The notes under the pieces are model-generated. The model searched no databases and was not told the origin of the DNA. It saw only the letters and a program-made list of their open reading frames with translations. This document shows positions 48,601 to 62,700 of a DNA stretch of 64,000 nt, in pieces. The stretch is from Ustulina deusta (Eukaryota > Ascomycota > Sordariomycetes > Xylariales > Xylariaceae), in NCBI GenBank assembly GCA_023159155.1, contig JAJNNX010000012.1, forward strand, positions 372,001 through 436,000, written 5' to 3'. Position 1 is the stretch's first letter, and every line of letters starts with the position of its first letter. Both the position numbers and the translations under genes were made by a program.

Positions 48601-50879
48601 AAAAATTTAATAATTTTAAAAATACTAAATTAATCTAGTTATTTTTAAAGCTTTATAATTATATTTATATATTTATTTATTATATTAGTAAAATTACTGC
48701 TTTTTTAAATTAACTATTAAAAAAAAAAAATTATTTATAATAGGACTAGAACAAAAACAAACTTTTAAATATATAAAACTACTAGTATATAAAACATTTG
48801 TTTTAGCTTTTTTTAAGCCCGGCCAACCAATATAAATAAAAATAAATATTTTATATAATATAAAAAAAAAAATTATTTAGTAGTAATAAAAAAATATAAC
48901 CTAAAAACTTATAAAATATTTTTTTAAAATAATAATACTAACTAAGCAAACTTACTTAATTTAAAACTATAAACTTTTAGCAATAGTATAAACTTTAAAA
49001 TATTACTACTTAGAGCTTTTTAAAACTAAGTTTTTTATAATAATTAATTATTAAGCTTTACTATATCTTTTAAATAAATAGATTTTATTAATATAATAAA
49101 TATACTAGGCTAACTTTTTATTAAACTTTAATATTATTTTTTAATATTAATTAAAACAAAAAAATATAATAGCTAATACTTTATTAAAAAAAATAGCTAA
49201 GCTCTTTATAATTAAAACTAAAAAAACTAAAAAAAGAATAATAGTATTAGTCCTATTTAATAAAATACTAAGTTTTATATTAACTATAGATCTACTACTT
49301 AATATTTTTTAAAAAGCTAACCTAATAAACCTAATTAAACAAAAAAACTAGCTATAAAATCTAAAAAATAAAAACAAAAACCTATACATACCTAAAGTTA
49401 CCCTAAATAAAACTATTTTTTTTATATAGCTTTAATTTAAAAAGCTTATATATTTCTAATTATTATATACTAAAGTTAATATAAAACAATCAAAATATTA
49501 AAACAAAAATATTATTAGTTTTATTTAAAACATAATTATAAATAATATATATATAATTATTATAACTATAAAAAAAACAAAATATTATAAAACAAAACTC
49601 CTGGCTTTTTTTACTTATTACTTATACTAGCTATAATATAGCAACACATAGTAATAAATAACAAAAACATATTACTTAACTAATAAAGTTATAAGTATAT
49701 ATAAATATTTATAAACAAGTTTAACTATTTAATTATAACTTTATTTAGTAAAAAAATAAGTATTACAAAATTACTAGCTACATAATACTATAAAAATTTA
49801 TAAAAAATTTTTAGTATACTAGATATATAAATATTAAATAATATAAGATTATTTATTTTTAAATTTATAGCAATAATTAATAGTTTTATAAATACTAAGC
49901 ACTACTTTAATAATACTTACTACTTTTAAACTTAAAAAATAATAAAATTAATTAATTAAAAACTAAATTAATAATTCTATTTTTATATTAATAAATATTA
50001 AAACAATTAAAATATTTATTTTTTTATTTTAAACTTTATATATAATTTTTTATAATATTTATTAATTAATATATTATTACTAAAAGTAGTAATAAAAATT
50101 AAAACATAAAACTTTTTAATAATAAATATTAATAAAACTATTGTAAATTTTAATACTAAACAATAAATATTTAAACTAGTTCGCTAAACTTAAAATGTTT
50201 AAAAAATAGCATATAATATAGCAACTATTATATAAAAATAATATAAGCTATAAACTAATAAAAAAAAACGCCTAATAGATTTTAAAATAAAAAACAAAAT
50301 CTTTTTAAAAAAAAAAAGCTTTATAATATAAATACTAACTACTAGATTAAACTTTTAATTAATTAAACTTTTTAAAATTTTAAAAAAATAAAAATTTAGC
50401 TATATTTTTAATTTATTTAATTCTTATAAAATAAAAAACTATTTTATACTAACTAATTATAAAAAGTAAGCAATAATTTTTTATTTTAATAAATTTAATT
50501 ATTACTTTTAGCTAAAAATATTAATAGTAAAGCAAAATTTAAAATCAAACAAATTAAATAATTAAAAATATATAAAAAAAGCAAAAAACTATAATATTAA
50601 ATTGCTTAAAAAAGCTGCAATTCTAATAATACTTAATATATAGCTTAAAATTTTAAAAATATGCTAATCAAGCTTAACTAATTCTATAAAACTTATAAAA
50701 AAGCTTTTAGACCTTTAGTAAGATTATAAAAATAAATATATGTAATAGCAGCTAATAAATTTGCAAGTAATTATAAAAATAATAATAAAACAATACAACA
50801 TAAAAAAGCTATATAAACCTAACATTATTAATAACCTCGAATTAAAACTATATTTAAACTTTTGGTTTTAGAAAAAAGT

Positions 50880-51120
50880 AATATAATAGTTAATATAGTT
50901 TTAGCAAAACCTGCAAAGATTCCAAACCTATATAGTAATAAAATAGGAAATCTATGTACGAACCAACCTATAACTCTATAGCTATATATATAGAGTCTAT
51001 ATCTACCCACCTTGTAAACTCTGACTTCTTTTTTTCCTTTTTTTTTTTTTTTTAGCTTAGAGTTTTTGTTTATAGTATTAATAAACTAGCTATAAAAGCT
51101 TTACTTGACTGATCGTAACA
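50880..51120 (+). repeat. 3' LTR of element A
   Basis: Second copy of the LTR at 45136-45374. It keeps C/G at some sites lost in the left copy (TTGACTGATCGTAACA here, TTAACTAATCGTAACA there) and has lost others, so each copy was mutated independently. Confidence 0.9.
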
Positions 51121-52082
51121 AATTGCTACTTTATTACTAAATTATAAGCAACTAAAGTTATTTATTCTAACTATAAAAATAGTTTAAATATATTTGCTAG
51201 ATTATATTAAAAACTTTTAAATAGTATTATTTAAAATCTTAATATATATTTTATTATATTTTTTTATTTATATTTTTTTTAAAAAAACTTAGTAAAAAAT
51301 AATTTTATAATATTTATAGCTAATTTATTAAAACTTTATTAAATATAATAAAAGTATTAAAAATTATTAAACTTATAAATAAATTATATTTTAAAAAAAA
51401 ACAAAAGTATTTTATTTAAACTTTTTTTTATTTTATATTTTTTAGTTTTAGATTTTATTATTTGTTTATTTTTAATAGATAAGATTTTTAGAAGTTTTAC
51501 TAAATATATTATTATTTTTTAGATTATTTCTTTAATTTAAACTTTTATTTGCTTTATTTTAATATATCTTATTTTGTTTAAAATAATAAATATTTTAGTA
51601 TTTATTATGCTAATATATTTAAATATATTTTATATAAATTAAAACAATTTTATAAATCTATTTATTAGTTTATATATAGTTTAGGTTAGCTAGGTTTATT
51701 ATAAATATTTTATTAGATATAAATAAAACCATAAATATTAATAGTATTATTAAAGCTAGCGTTTTTATAGCTAGAATTAATAGTTATATTTTTTTTTATA
51801 AACTATTTAAAACTATATTTATTAACTTTTAGTATAGCTTTATTGCTAATATATTTTTTGGCTTATAATATATAAAATAAAGAAAAGTTATAGCTTTAAT
51901 TTTTTTTTACACTTTTTTTTTATTAATAATATAAAAATAGATAATAATAAAAATAGCTCTAGGTTATTAGTTATAATATTAGGAAAAGTTTGAATAAACT
52001 TTATTATAAATTTTGGTAGTAATATTTGCTATTTAAGTGCTAGTTTATAATAAAAGTTCGTTATTTTTATATTATAGTTAGT
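51121..52082. other. RIP-degraded sequence between the two LTR elements
   Basis: About 960 bp of AT-rich sequence with no readable domain. It could be part of an older element into which A or B inserted. Confidence 0.4.
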
Positions 52083-52263
52083 AATTATTATAAATAAAAA
52101 GTTCACAAAGTCAGGTATAATATATAAAAAAATAAGTTATATATTCGGTAAGGTTGGCTTATAAAACTAAAGCTTATAAAAAAAAAATCTCTATTGAAAT
52201 AAGTGCGGATATAGTATATATATATAGTAAATATGTACCGGTCCTAGTATACCAAGCATAGCA
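52083..52263 (-). repeat. 3' LTR of element B
   Basis: Shares TAAGTTATATATTCGGTAAG, TTATAAAACTAAAGCTTATA and the ACCGGTCCTAGTAT block with 59565-59746. Mismatches are nearly all transitions (AGTGCGGATATAG here, GGTGCAGACATGG there). Confidence 0.9.
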
Positions 52264-54861
52264 ACTATCCTTTTTTCTTTAGTTAGGTTATTTTTAACTT
52301 AATATATATAAATATACAAAATATAAAGTGTATAGTATAGGTAAGTAGTATATATATATATAAATAAGAGGTAATTTAAATATAAGGTTTATATAAAATT
52401 AAAATAATATATATACGATTAATGCAATATAATTAATTAAGTATTTATAAGTGTAAGTATATAAGTATTTCTATTATATTAGTAATATGTAATATTATTA
52501 TTATTATTAATATAAATATTTTAGTACTTATATAGTATTATTAATTAGAAATTTTAGTATATATATAATATAATATATATATATATATTATATACTTAAA
52601 TATATAATAAATTTTAATGCTAGTAATTTAAGCGTAAGCTATATATAAATTACTTATAAAGCTGATCTAGTTTTATATAAATATTCTAGCCTAGTCCTTT
52701 TTTTTTTTTTTTTCTTTTTTTTTTTTTTTAGCTGCTGCCATTATTTCAGTTAGTCTTAACTACTTTTTTACTTCGCCGCTATTGTTTCTCACCTTTTCTA
52801 TACTCTTTTTACTTTTTTTTTTTTTTTTTTTTATGCTAGTATTACTATATTTAACGCTAACTTTATTGCTTTTTTTTAAATAATAAGCTTTTTATTATTT
52901 GCTACAACTATTACTTTTAGCGTAAGGCTTATTAAAAAGTAATTAATAGCTATAACTATTATAACTATAAGCGCTATATATATAAATAAAATATATACGC
53001 TAAAAATAAAACATATAAATGTAGGGCTACTAAAGATCTAGTTTATAAAGCATATATGTACTAACGCTATTTTGGCAGTATTTATAATAAAGCTTAGCCC
53101 AATTTCGGCCGGCTTATCTAGGTTATTTATATAATAAAAAAAACAAAAGCTTCCTTTTGTAATAAATACTAAAAAAGCAAAAAAATATACGAACTAATAA
53201 ATATAATTATATCTATTTTATATTAATATTTTTATTAACTTAAATATATTATATAATTAGGTCCTAAGCTTAATATTTTTTAATATAGTTTATATAAACA
53301 AATTACTAAACTAGTCCTGCTAGTTTTTTAACCCTAAATTAAACAAAAATAATTATAAAGTTATAAATAAAACAGGCTTAAGTACCTAGCAAGCGCTTCT
53401 AAAGTTTTATTAGTAATTTGCTAGCATTTAATTTTGTTTATTAAAAATATTCTACTACTTTATAACAACCTATTACTTTTAGTTTAAAATTACTAATATT
53501 TTAAATAATTTAAAAATAAATAGTTTTATTTTTGTTTTGTAGTATATTTATTAGTTGTTTATATAAGTTTAAAATACCTATATTATATATACCTAAATAA
53601 TAATACAGCAAAAAAATATATAGCTCTAAATAATAGCATATATCCCTTTTAATACTATAAGTACCTTTATTTACTTTTAGTTCGTAAGGTTATCTAACAT
53701 AATTAAACACTAGTTTAACACTAAATATATTTCTATAAAAATATCCTATGCTTTTAATTTAAAAATTACAGTTATATATTATAAATATTAACTATTTGTT
53801 ATTTTATATTAAAAATACAAAAAGCAGTAGTAAGCGCTACTAATTAAATCACTTAAACTATTAAATTAGCTAATATAGCTAATACAAATATTACCTATTT
53901 TAATAAAATCTAATTTTAGAAGTAGTTTATATATAGCTTAATAATAAAATATAAATTAAATATTTAAAATAGTTAGTTCAATTCTAACTATATAAATATT
54001 TATAGGTTTGTTTTTATTAATTTATTAAAATTTTAGGCCAATATAATTATAAAAATAATAAGTCCTTAAATAATAAAACAAAATACCCTTAAATAAAAAT
54101 AAAATCAATTGATCTTTTTTTATAACTAGTTCAAACATAAATTATTAAATTAAAAATTCTTTTTTTTTTAATATTTTTATTATTATATAAAAGTTTATAT
54201 TGCTTTAAGTGCTATAATATTAATAATTAATACTTATTAGTTATATTTAGTTAGCCAGTTTTTTTATTTAACTTTATAGTATAACTTATAGTTATATATT
54301 TATTTTATTATTATATTTTTAATTTCCTACTTATTTAAGTTATTTATAAGGTCTAGCATAAATAAATTATATATAGTATTAGCTTTCTAAAGTTTAAATA
54401 GTTAAATAAAAAAAATATTATAAAAACAGATATATTATACTAAAAATATAAAGCAATATATTTATAATCTAATATAATTAAAGATTTAAAATAAGCTAAT
54501 AAACTTAAATATAAGTTTAAAATATTTAAAACTTAAATTTTTTATAAATAATACTACTATATTTTTAATTTTATAAATTATAAGTTTATATTTAATATTA
54601 TAATATTTTTAATACTTTTTAATTATAATTTGCTACTAATTTTTTAAATTGTTCCTAATAGTTTATAGTTTTTATAATTATTCCTGTATTACTAGCACCC
54701 CTTTTAAAATAAAATTATCCTTAACAAATAGTTTAAACTTTAATATATAACTATATAAAGCTTTAAAAAATAACTTGCTAGTTATACTATTAATAGCTAA
54801 ATTAATCACAAAATATACTTAAAAAAATAATTATAGCTAATTAGTTTATTTACTATTAATA

Positions 54862-54935
54862 AAGCATTTAAAGTAGTTTTTAATTGTTTAATTTATATAC
54901 TCCGTTTGCTTATTAGTTCTAAAATAAAATATAAC
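54862..54935 (-). pseudogene. Gypsy integrase core relic in element B
   Basis: The minus frame reads YFRTNKQTEYIN, a stop, then TIKNYFKC. This aligns with the YHPQTDGQTERxNQxLEQYLRC block around the catalytic glutamate of Ty3/Gypsy integrases. Changes are those expected from C-to-T and G-to-A (Asp to Asn, Gly to Lys, Gln to stop). It is non-functional. Confidence 0.7.
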
Positions 54936-56614
54936 CAAATATTTTTTTTTAATCTTAAAGTAATAATATAAGTTTAACTAAAAATAACTAATAAAAAAAA
55001 AACTATAGTCTAATACAATACTTATAAAACTTTTATAAATATATTTAATTTTTTAATAAAATAAAATAGTAAGCTATATTAAAATTATTTTAATATTAAC
55101 AAAAAATAAGTACATTAACTTAATAAATTTATTAATAATTACTAAAATATAATTAATTTAGTAATTTTTATAAAAAATTAAAAACAGTTTAACTATAAAA
55201 TCTATAAATAGTTTTTATATAAAAACTAAAAATATAAATAAAACATTAAGTTTATTATATTTTTAATAATATTTTGTTTTTAATCTAAAATATATTATAT
55301 AACTACTTACGTAGTTATTAATATTTGCTTTTATTTTTGGCTAGAAAAACTTGCGCTATAATAGTTTAAATATATATTTTTATTCAAAATGCCCTACTAA
55401 TAAATTATTATAATATAATTTAATAAACTAAAAATAAATAGATTTTTTAAAAAAAATATAAACTTTATTTTTATAATATAAAAAAAATCTTTTAATTATT
55501 TATTAAAAATTTATAAACTTTTTAGTATTAATATATTTTTTAATTAATTTATATTTAAAGTTTTTTTATTAAATATCCTAGATTATATTTTATAAACTTT
55601 ATAATATATCTAAATTTTAAAAGTTTTTATTACTTATAGCTATTTGTGCTTATATATATATAACTGCTTATATAAAAATAGTTCTTTCTTTAAAGGATTA
55701 AGCAGCATACACTTTATTTACTAGTATTTTTAAATATTTATTAAAAATCTTAGTTTATATTACTATAATTTTTTTTTTTATTATTAAAAAAAAATTAATA
55801 TTTTAAGGCAAATTACCTATATAATTAGGTTAGCGCAATAAAAAATCAGCCCTGTTTTGTTTGCTTTGCCTATATTTAATAATAAAATTAAAAAAAACTA
55901 AATATATATACTAATAAGCTTGCTTTTTATTTAGCTTTAGAGTTTTTATAAACGCTTAAAAATTACTATAATTAATTAATATTTTAATTAATAATTTGTT
56001 TTTTTAAAAATAATATTGCTAATATTTAAAATATTTTATAATTATAAATATTTTTTAATTTAAAGTTTTATAGTTTGATTCTATATTAGTAAACTTATAA
56101 AAATAAAATATAATAGAATACTATTTATTCTAACTATTCTTTTAAAAAAAGTTCTTTACTAGTACTGCTTTAAAAAAATCAGTTTTTACTAATATTTGCT
56201 TTTTAAAATTAAAATATATAAAAAAAATAGCTTCTTTAAATAAATCTTAAAGTTTTTTAAAAGCTTTTACTATAAAATAGTCTAAAAAAATTTAATTTTT
56301 TTTTGTTTTAATTATACTTTTTTTTAAATATTAAATTAAAAAAGTAGCAATTTAAAAATACTCTTTAATAAAGCGCTAGTAAAAGTTATAAAACTTTAAA
56401 AATTATTATAGCTTATAACAAAAATTAAAAAATAGCTATTATTTAATTATATTAATATAACTAAAATTTATTTTAATATTTTAACTAAATATAATATATT
56501 TAAAAAATTTAAGTTTTTTTTAATAGAACTAATATTTTAAAAGCTTAATATATAGCTTAACATTCTAAAGTTTTTTAATAACTTTTTAGATATATTTTAT
56601 ATAAGATTTTTTAT

Positions 56615-56990
56615 TTATAAAAAATATAAAAACATTATTTAAATATATAATATAAAATATATTTAAAATATTATTAAATATTTTATATATATAGTTTTAA
56701 AAAGTAATAAAAATATTGCATAAACCTATAAGTATAACTAAAAATTTATAATAGCTATAATATATATAAAAAGCTATTTTTTATTTATTTCTTTTTTTAA
56801 TTCGGATATAATAATAAATATTTTTAAAATTAATCTTAGTAAATATTTTAATATATACAAGTTTATCTATTAATTCTAAAATAAAAATAAAAATATAGCG
56901 ATTTTTTTATATAATATAGTTAAGTTTTTTATAGTTTATATATAATTTTAAACTTTTATTTTTTTTAAAAACAAATAGAATAGGAGCTCT
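56615..56990 (-). pseudogene. Gypsy reverse transcriptase relic in element B
   Basis: One minus-strand frame from 56986 to about 56620 aligns without gaps to the RT palm: APILFV, then NYKKLN (for DYRxLN), KNRY, FTKINF (for FTKIDL), YYYIRI (for AYHxIRI), IGLCN, and IYLNNVFIF (for VYLDDILIF, the catalytic Asp pair turned to Asn). Trp and Gln codons appear as stops. The gap-free alignment shows point mutation without indels. Confidence 0.88.
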
Positions 56991-59564
56991 AGCTAAGCTT
57001 TTAGATTTTTATATTTTTTTATTAGTTATTATTTTTATAAACTATTTTTAAAAATTTTTAAGTTTGTTTTGGGCTAATAAATAAACAAAATAATAAAGTA
57101 TTATAGCGTTATTTTATAGATTAATCACTAAGTTTTTTGTTTAGAGTATAAAAAAATATTAGTTTTATTAGTATTAAAAAAATTAGCTAAGTTGTAAAAT
57201 TTTAGTAAAATATTCTTAAAACTAGTATAATTTTTTTTAGTTTTTAATTTTTTTAATTAAAAAGTTTAAAAAAATATATAATAACTTAGCAATATTTTTT
57301 ATTTTTATAAGCCCTAATAAATTAATAAACTATAACTAACTTAAAATATTTAAGTTTTAAGCTATAAAACTAGCGATTTAAACTTAAATTAAATATAATT
57401 TTTTAGTTCTTTAGTATAGTTTAAAAAAAAATACTAAACTTTTTTTTAATTAATTATTTTAATTAATAATAATATAAATATACTAAAATTTTTAAGTTAT
57501 TTTATAGCTATTAATAAGTTTATAAGTAACCTAATAAGCATTATAACTAAAAAATCTATTTTTAATAACATATTATAAAATATAAATATAAAATAAAACT
57601 TTTTTTAGTTTATTATATAAAATAAAAATATAACTAATATAATTATATTTAGCATAAAAATCTAAATTAATAAATATTTTTAATAAAAGTTTTTTTAGGC
57701 TAATAAAATAAATATTATATAAAATATAAAATTAACATAAAACAAATATAAAAAGCTATAGTTTTAACCTAAGCTTTATAGCTAAAACTAAAACTATTTT
57801 TTATTTTTTTAATTATTATTTAAATATTTATTAAAATATACTAAAAAATTATATAAATAATTTTAGTTTAAATAATAATTGTTTTTTTATAAATAATAAA
57901 ATATATTAAAGTTTTGTTATTTTTAATCTAACTAAATCTTTTAAATCTAATATTTTTAATTTTTTAGTAAGTATTGCTAGTTAGGTTTTTTATAGTTATA
58001 ACTAATATAACTTATCTTTTTATAATTAAAACAAAAAAAGTCCTAAGTATTACTACTTTGCTTTAAGTAATTATTAAAGTTACTTTATAGCTATTTTTAA
58101 AATATATTAAAAATATATTAACTAAAATATTTAAAAAATAATAACTTTTTAAATATATAATTATTAAAAGGTTGCTAATTTAAATAAAGTTATTTTAGTT
58201 AGTTATAGTACTAATAACTATTTTAGCTCTAAACTATATTATAATACTTTTAGCTTTAATAAAAATAATTTTTATTATTAAAATATTTTTGCTTAAAAAA
58301 GCTTTAGTATTATTATTAATTCTAAAGTTTATTAGTATTAGTTTAGTTAGTATTTAAATATAAAAGTTTTTATTAAAGCTTTATAGCTTTAAAAGCAAAA
58401 ATTATTAGTTTTTAATAATACTATACTATATTTATTATTACTAATTTTTTTTAAAATAATAGATTATTAAAATTTATAATCTTTTATTAAAACAAATCGG
58501 TTAGTTTTTAATAATATAATATAGCTCTTTTATTATTGCTTTATTATTTTTTTTAAATCTTAATCTAGAACAAATATTAATTAAATATTCTAAAGTTTTA
58601 ATTAGCCTATTATTAAGCTTTTTTTAATTACTAGCTAATATTTATAACAAAAAAGTTAATTAATAAATTAAAGTTTTAGTTTAATTAAAAAAAATTTTTT
58701 AATTAGATTTATAAAAAAAATAATCTTAGTACGCTTTTTTTTTTAAAAAAATTTAATACTAGTTTTTATAATTCTAGTCTATTTTATTAACTATATAAAT
58801 AATTTAAGTCTGGATTTATTAGAACTTTTTTTATAAACTTTTAAATATAGATTTTAGTTCTTTAATTTATTTAATTTACTAGTTATAAATAAACTATATA
58901 ATAAACAAAAAGTATTCAAATTTTAAAAAGTAATTAAAGTTAACATTTGATTTTTTATTATTATTATAATATTTATAATAATAAAATAATTAATAGTTAG
59001 AACTATTTAAATCTAACTTATTAAATAATAATAATAAAAATAATAAAATAAGTAATAAGCTAGAATTAAAAAAGTTATATTGTTTTTAGTACTAACTTTT
59101 GCGTTTTAAATAAAAAATCTAAAAAAAATCTAAAAAGTTAAAAAATTTAAAGTTTTCTAAATCCTTAGCTTTTTTTTAATATTTATATTTTTTAGGTTTC
59201 TGTTTTAATATCGATTTGTATACGCTTATAAATCAAAATCCTTTCAATCCAAAAATAAATTATTTTTATTTTTTTAGTTATTTACTTATTTTTTTAAGTT
59301 CTATTTTAAACTAAATATTTTATTATAATAAAAATTAATTAATATTTTTAAATCGTAAAGTATTATTATTATTTTAGTAACTAAATATTAAACTACTACT
59401 AAGCTTTAATTTTTAATTTTTATTTAAAAAAAAATTAGTATAGCTTTGTTAACTATTTATAGCTAATTTATTTTTTTTAAAAAGTATTAATCTAGTTAAT
59501 AGTTTAAATCTTTTAGAGGCTATTATATAAATATATTATAAGTAACTTTAAAAAAAAGCTTTAA

Positions 59565-59746
59565 AATTATTATAAATAAAAAGTTTATAAAGTTAGATAT
59601 AATATATAAAAAAATAAGTTATATATTCGGTAAGGTTAGCTTATAAAACTAAAGCTTATAAAAGAAAAATTCTTTATTGAAATAGGTGCAGACATGGTAT
59701 ATATATATAGTAAGTATGCACCGGTCCTAGTATGCCAGGCATAACA
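59565..59746 (-). repeat. 5' LTR of element B
   Basis: Second copy of the LTR at 52083-52263, offset by about 7482 bp. It ends ATAACA on the plus strand, i.e. begins TGTTAT on the minus strand. Confidence 0.9.
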
Positions 59747-62700
59747 GTAATTTATAGTACTATATATATTAATAAATATAGCCCTACTAATTAGTATAAC
59801 TATATAAATAAAATCTAAAATATAATATTAATATATAAATTAATTAATAATATATTTATTAAAAAATATTTAGAACTATAATAATATATTATAAATAAAG
59901 TTTAGCTATAAGCTTATATAGTATTAGCAAGAATTTTTAATAAAGAATAAAAATTTGTTTATTATAAAGTTAGTAGTATTTACTTTTAATTATAAAATCT
60001 GCTACTTAATTAATTATTTTTATTTAATAATTTAGTTTTTTTATTACTACCTAGTTTTTTTTACTTTATCTAGCAAACATAATCTAAACGTTAGGCTCTG
60101 TTCTATAGCTTATTTTTATAACAACTAACACTTTATAAGCTTTTAATAGATTTTAAATATTTATTACGCCTATAATAATAAGCGTTCTTTAAACTTCTGT
60201 TTTGTTTTTATTTATATAAATATTACTAGGTGCTTTTCTATATATACCTTATATATTCCTAATATAGCAAGCATTAATAAAATTCTTATAATATTAAATT
60301 TTTGTTTAGTTATAAAAATAGTTATATTTGCTATAGATTTAGTTATACCTGCTATAGATTTAGCTATATTTGCTATAAACTTAGCTATATTTACTACAAA
60401 CTTAGCTATATCTGCTATAGATTTAGCTATATTTGCTATAAACTTAGCTATATCTGCTACAAACTTAACTATATTTGCCCTAAGCTTAGGTTACTTTAAT
60501 ACAACTATAAGCTTACTTAAATATAATTACTACTTTTAATAGATTCTCTTTTTAGGATATTTATTTTAATACTAATATAAATAGCTAATTTAAAATATTA
60601 CTTTTAGCTAGAATTCCTAATCAGCTTTTACTATAGCAAAATCTAGCACTTAATAAAATTAGCAATAATAGTACAAATAGCACTGCTTCTCTAACTACTT
60701 TAGCTATATTATAATAGAATTTATAAATAAATTAATATTTTAACTAACACCCCAATAATTAGTACTATAGTTTTTAATAGCTATATAATATAATAAAGCT
60801 TTTTTTATTTAAATATTATAATTTTATTTTAATTATTTAATATATTAATAAGCTTAAGTATTTTAAATAAAAATAAAGCAAAACTATAGTCCTTTAGAAT
60901 TTTAGCATTAATATTATATTTAATTTTAATTTATTTAAAATATATTAGTTTAAAAGCTTTATATAAAATATTAAATAATAAGTTATTTAAAGTTTTATTT
61001 AAGCTAAATATTATTTAAAATAATATTTTTAAAAAAACTAACTTAAAATTATATAGCAAACAAACAAAAAACAATATAATTTTACTAATAAAAAAAAAAC
61101 TTATTAAAATTTATATTAATTCTAAAATAAAATATTATTATAAAATAAGCTATATAAATAAAGACTATATTGCTAAACAAATATTTAAACATTTTAATAG
61201 TAGTTTTAAACTATTTATTAAACTATAAATTACTAATAATATTATTTAAAATATTTAAAATTAAATTAGTAGTTAGAAATATATAGTATTAGAAAACTAA
61301 TATAAATTTACTAAAGCTTACTAAGCTTAAAAAATATATATTAATAACTTAAAAACTTTAATTAAAAAGAATACTAATTCTAACTATAATACTACAAAAT
61401 TTAATATAACTAATTTATATACTAACTTTTTTTTATTATTATTTAAAGCTATTTTTATTAAAGCTAGCTTTTTTAAAAGTATAATAAACTTTTAGCTTTT
61501 TTTTTATAAAATAAAGCTAAAACTAAAAAAAATAAACGCAAAGCTAATAGAGCAGCAGCTTAAAGCTTTTCTTAAAAATAATTATTTTTATAATTAATAA
61601 TAAAACAATAATTAATTTTATAATAACTAGCAAAACAAAAATAATATATTTAATAATACTCCTTAAATAAAAGTTGCTTAAATTTATATAATTAAAAGTT
61701 AGATAGTTTATTATAATATAGATAAAAAAAGCTTTTATGCTTTACTACGTATTATAAATTAAATTAATATATTTTAGCTAAATTATAACTTTAATTCTAA
61801 TAAAAACAAACTTAATAGTGCTAGTAATATTATTAAACTAAGAAATAATTAAAGCAGGTATTTTAAAGGGATATTTTACTAGCTTTAAAGGAGCTTTTGT
61901 AATCTTTTTTTTTAGTTAATATTATGTTAGATCTATATAATATAGTTTTATTATTATTTTTATTACTACTTAAAACTATAAATATAATATATAATATTAT
62001 TAAAATTTTTGCTTAACTATTATTTAATTAATCTAGTAAATCTAAAAATCTATTGTTTTTAATTTTAAATAATTAAATAATTATTATTAATAATAATTAA
62101 GACTAGTTTTTTTTATACAATATTATTAAATTATTTAACCTAGCTATTACTATTATATTAAATAAAGCAATTAAATATATTAAAATATAAAAAATGCCAT
62201 TTGATTATAATATACTTAAGTATATTAAAAGGGCTAAAATGATCTTTTTTTATGTTATAAATAGCAAGTCTTACAAATAGGAAAGCTTTGCTTATTTTAA
62301 AATTATTGTTTATAATTAAGGTTATAAAGCAGAAATATACGTAAATATTGCCTTACCCCTATTTTTTATATTTAAAGAGTTTTTAATATAAATATATTTA
62401 AATATATTTATTTAAATATTTATATAAAGATTTAGTATTAAAGGCATTAATAAAAAGCTTTATATTATAAATTGTATTAATATTAATATTATATTTTTTA
62501 ATACTAAAAAATTAATATAGTTTTAAATATAGCAGATTTATATTATTAATAAGCTTTTATATAGTATAATTTTTAGTATAAACTTTTTTAAAATATATTT
62601 GCTATATATTAAATAGAGCAACAAATCGTAAAATAATAAACTTTATATTATAAATATTAGATGTTATATATATATATTTATAATGCCTAGCGTTTAACTA

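Larger units (their letters stand above)
45136..51120 (+). mobile_element. Degraded Ty3/Gypsy LTR retrotransposon A
   Basis: About 6.0 kb bounded by direct repeats of about 240 bp. Both repeats end in TAACA, and the left one starts with TG. Plus-strand relics of a Gypsy polymerase are readable at 48390-48600, placing RT in the middle and giving the orientation. Reading frames are destroyed by RIP-type stops. No clear target-site duplication survives (TAAAT left, AATTG right). Confidence 0.85.
52083..59746 (-). mobile_element. Degraded Ty3/Gypsy LTR retrotransposon B
   Basis: About 7.66 kb bounded by direct repeats of about 181 bp at 52083-52263 and 59565-59746. RT and integrase relics lie on the minus strand in the order expected for Ty3/Gypsy (RT at 56.6-57.0 kb, then integrase at 54.9 kb), so the 5' LTR is the right-hand copy, starting TGTTATGCCTGG on the minus strand. 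All frames are broken by RIP-type stops. The target-site duplication is not recognisable. Confidence 0.88.

Noticed and set aside
60318..60489. CRISPR-like array
   Set aside because: The 21-bp units are contiguous with no spacers, and the genome is fungal.
60302..60499. A 65-codon ORF as a Tyr/Cys-rich repeat protein
   Set aside because: It is fully explained by a 21-bp minisatellite in RIP-degraded DNA.
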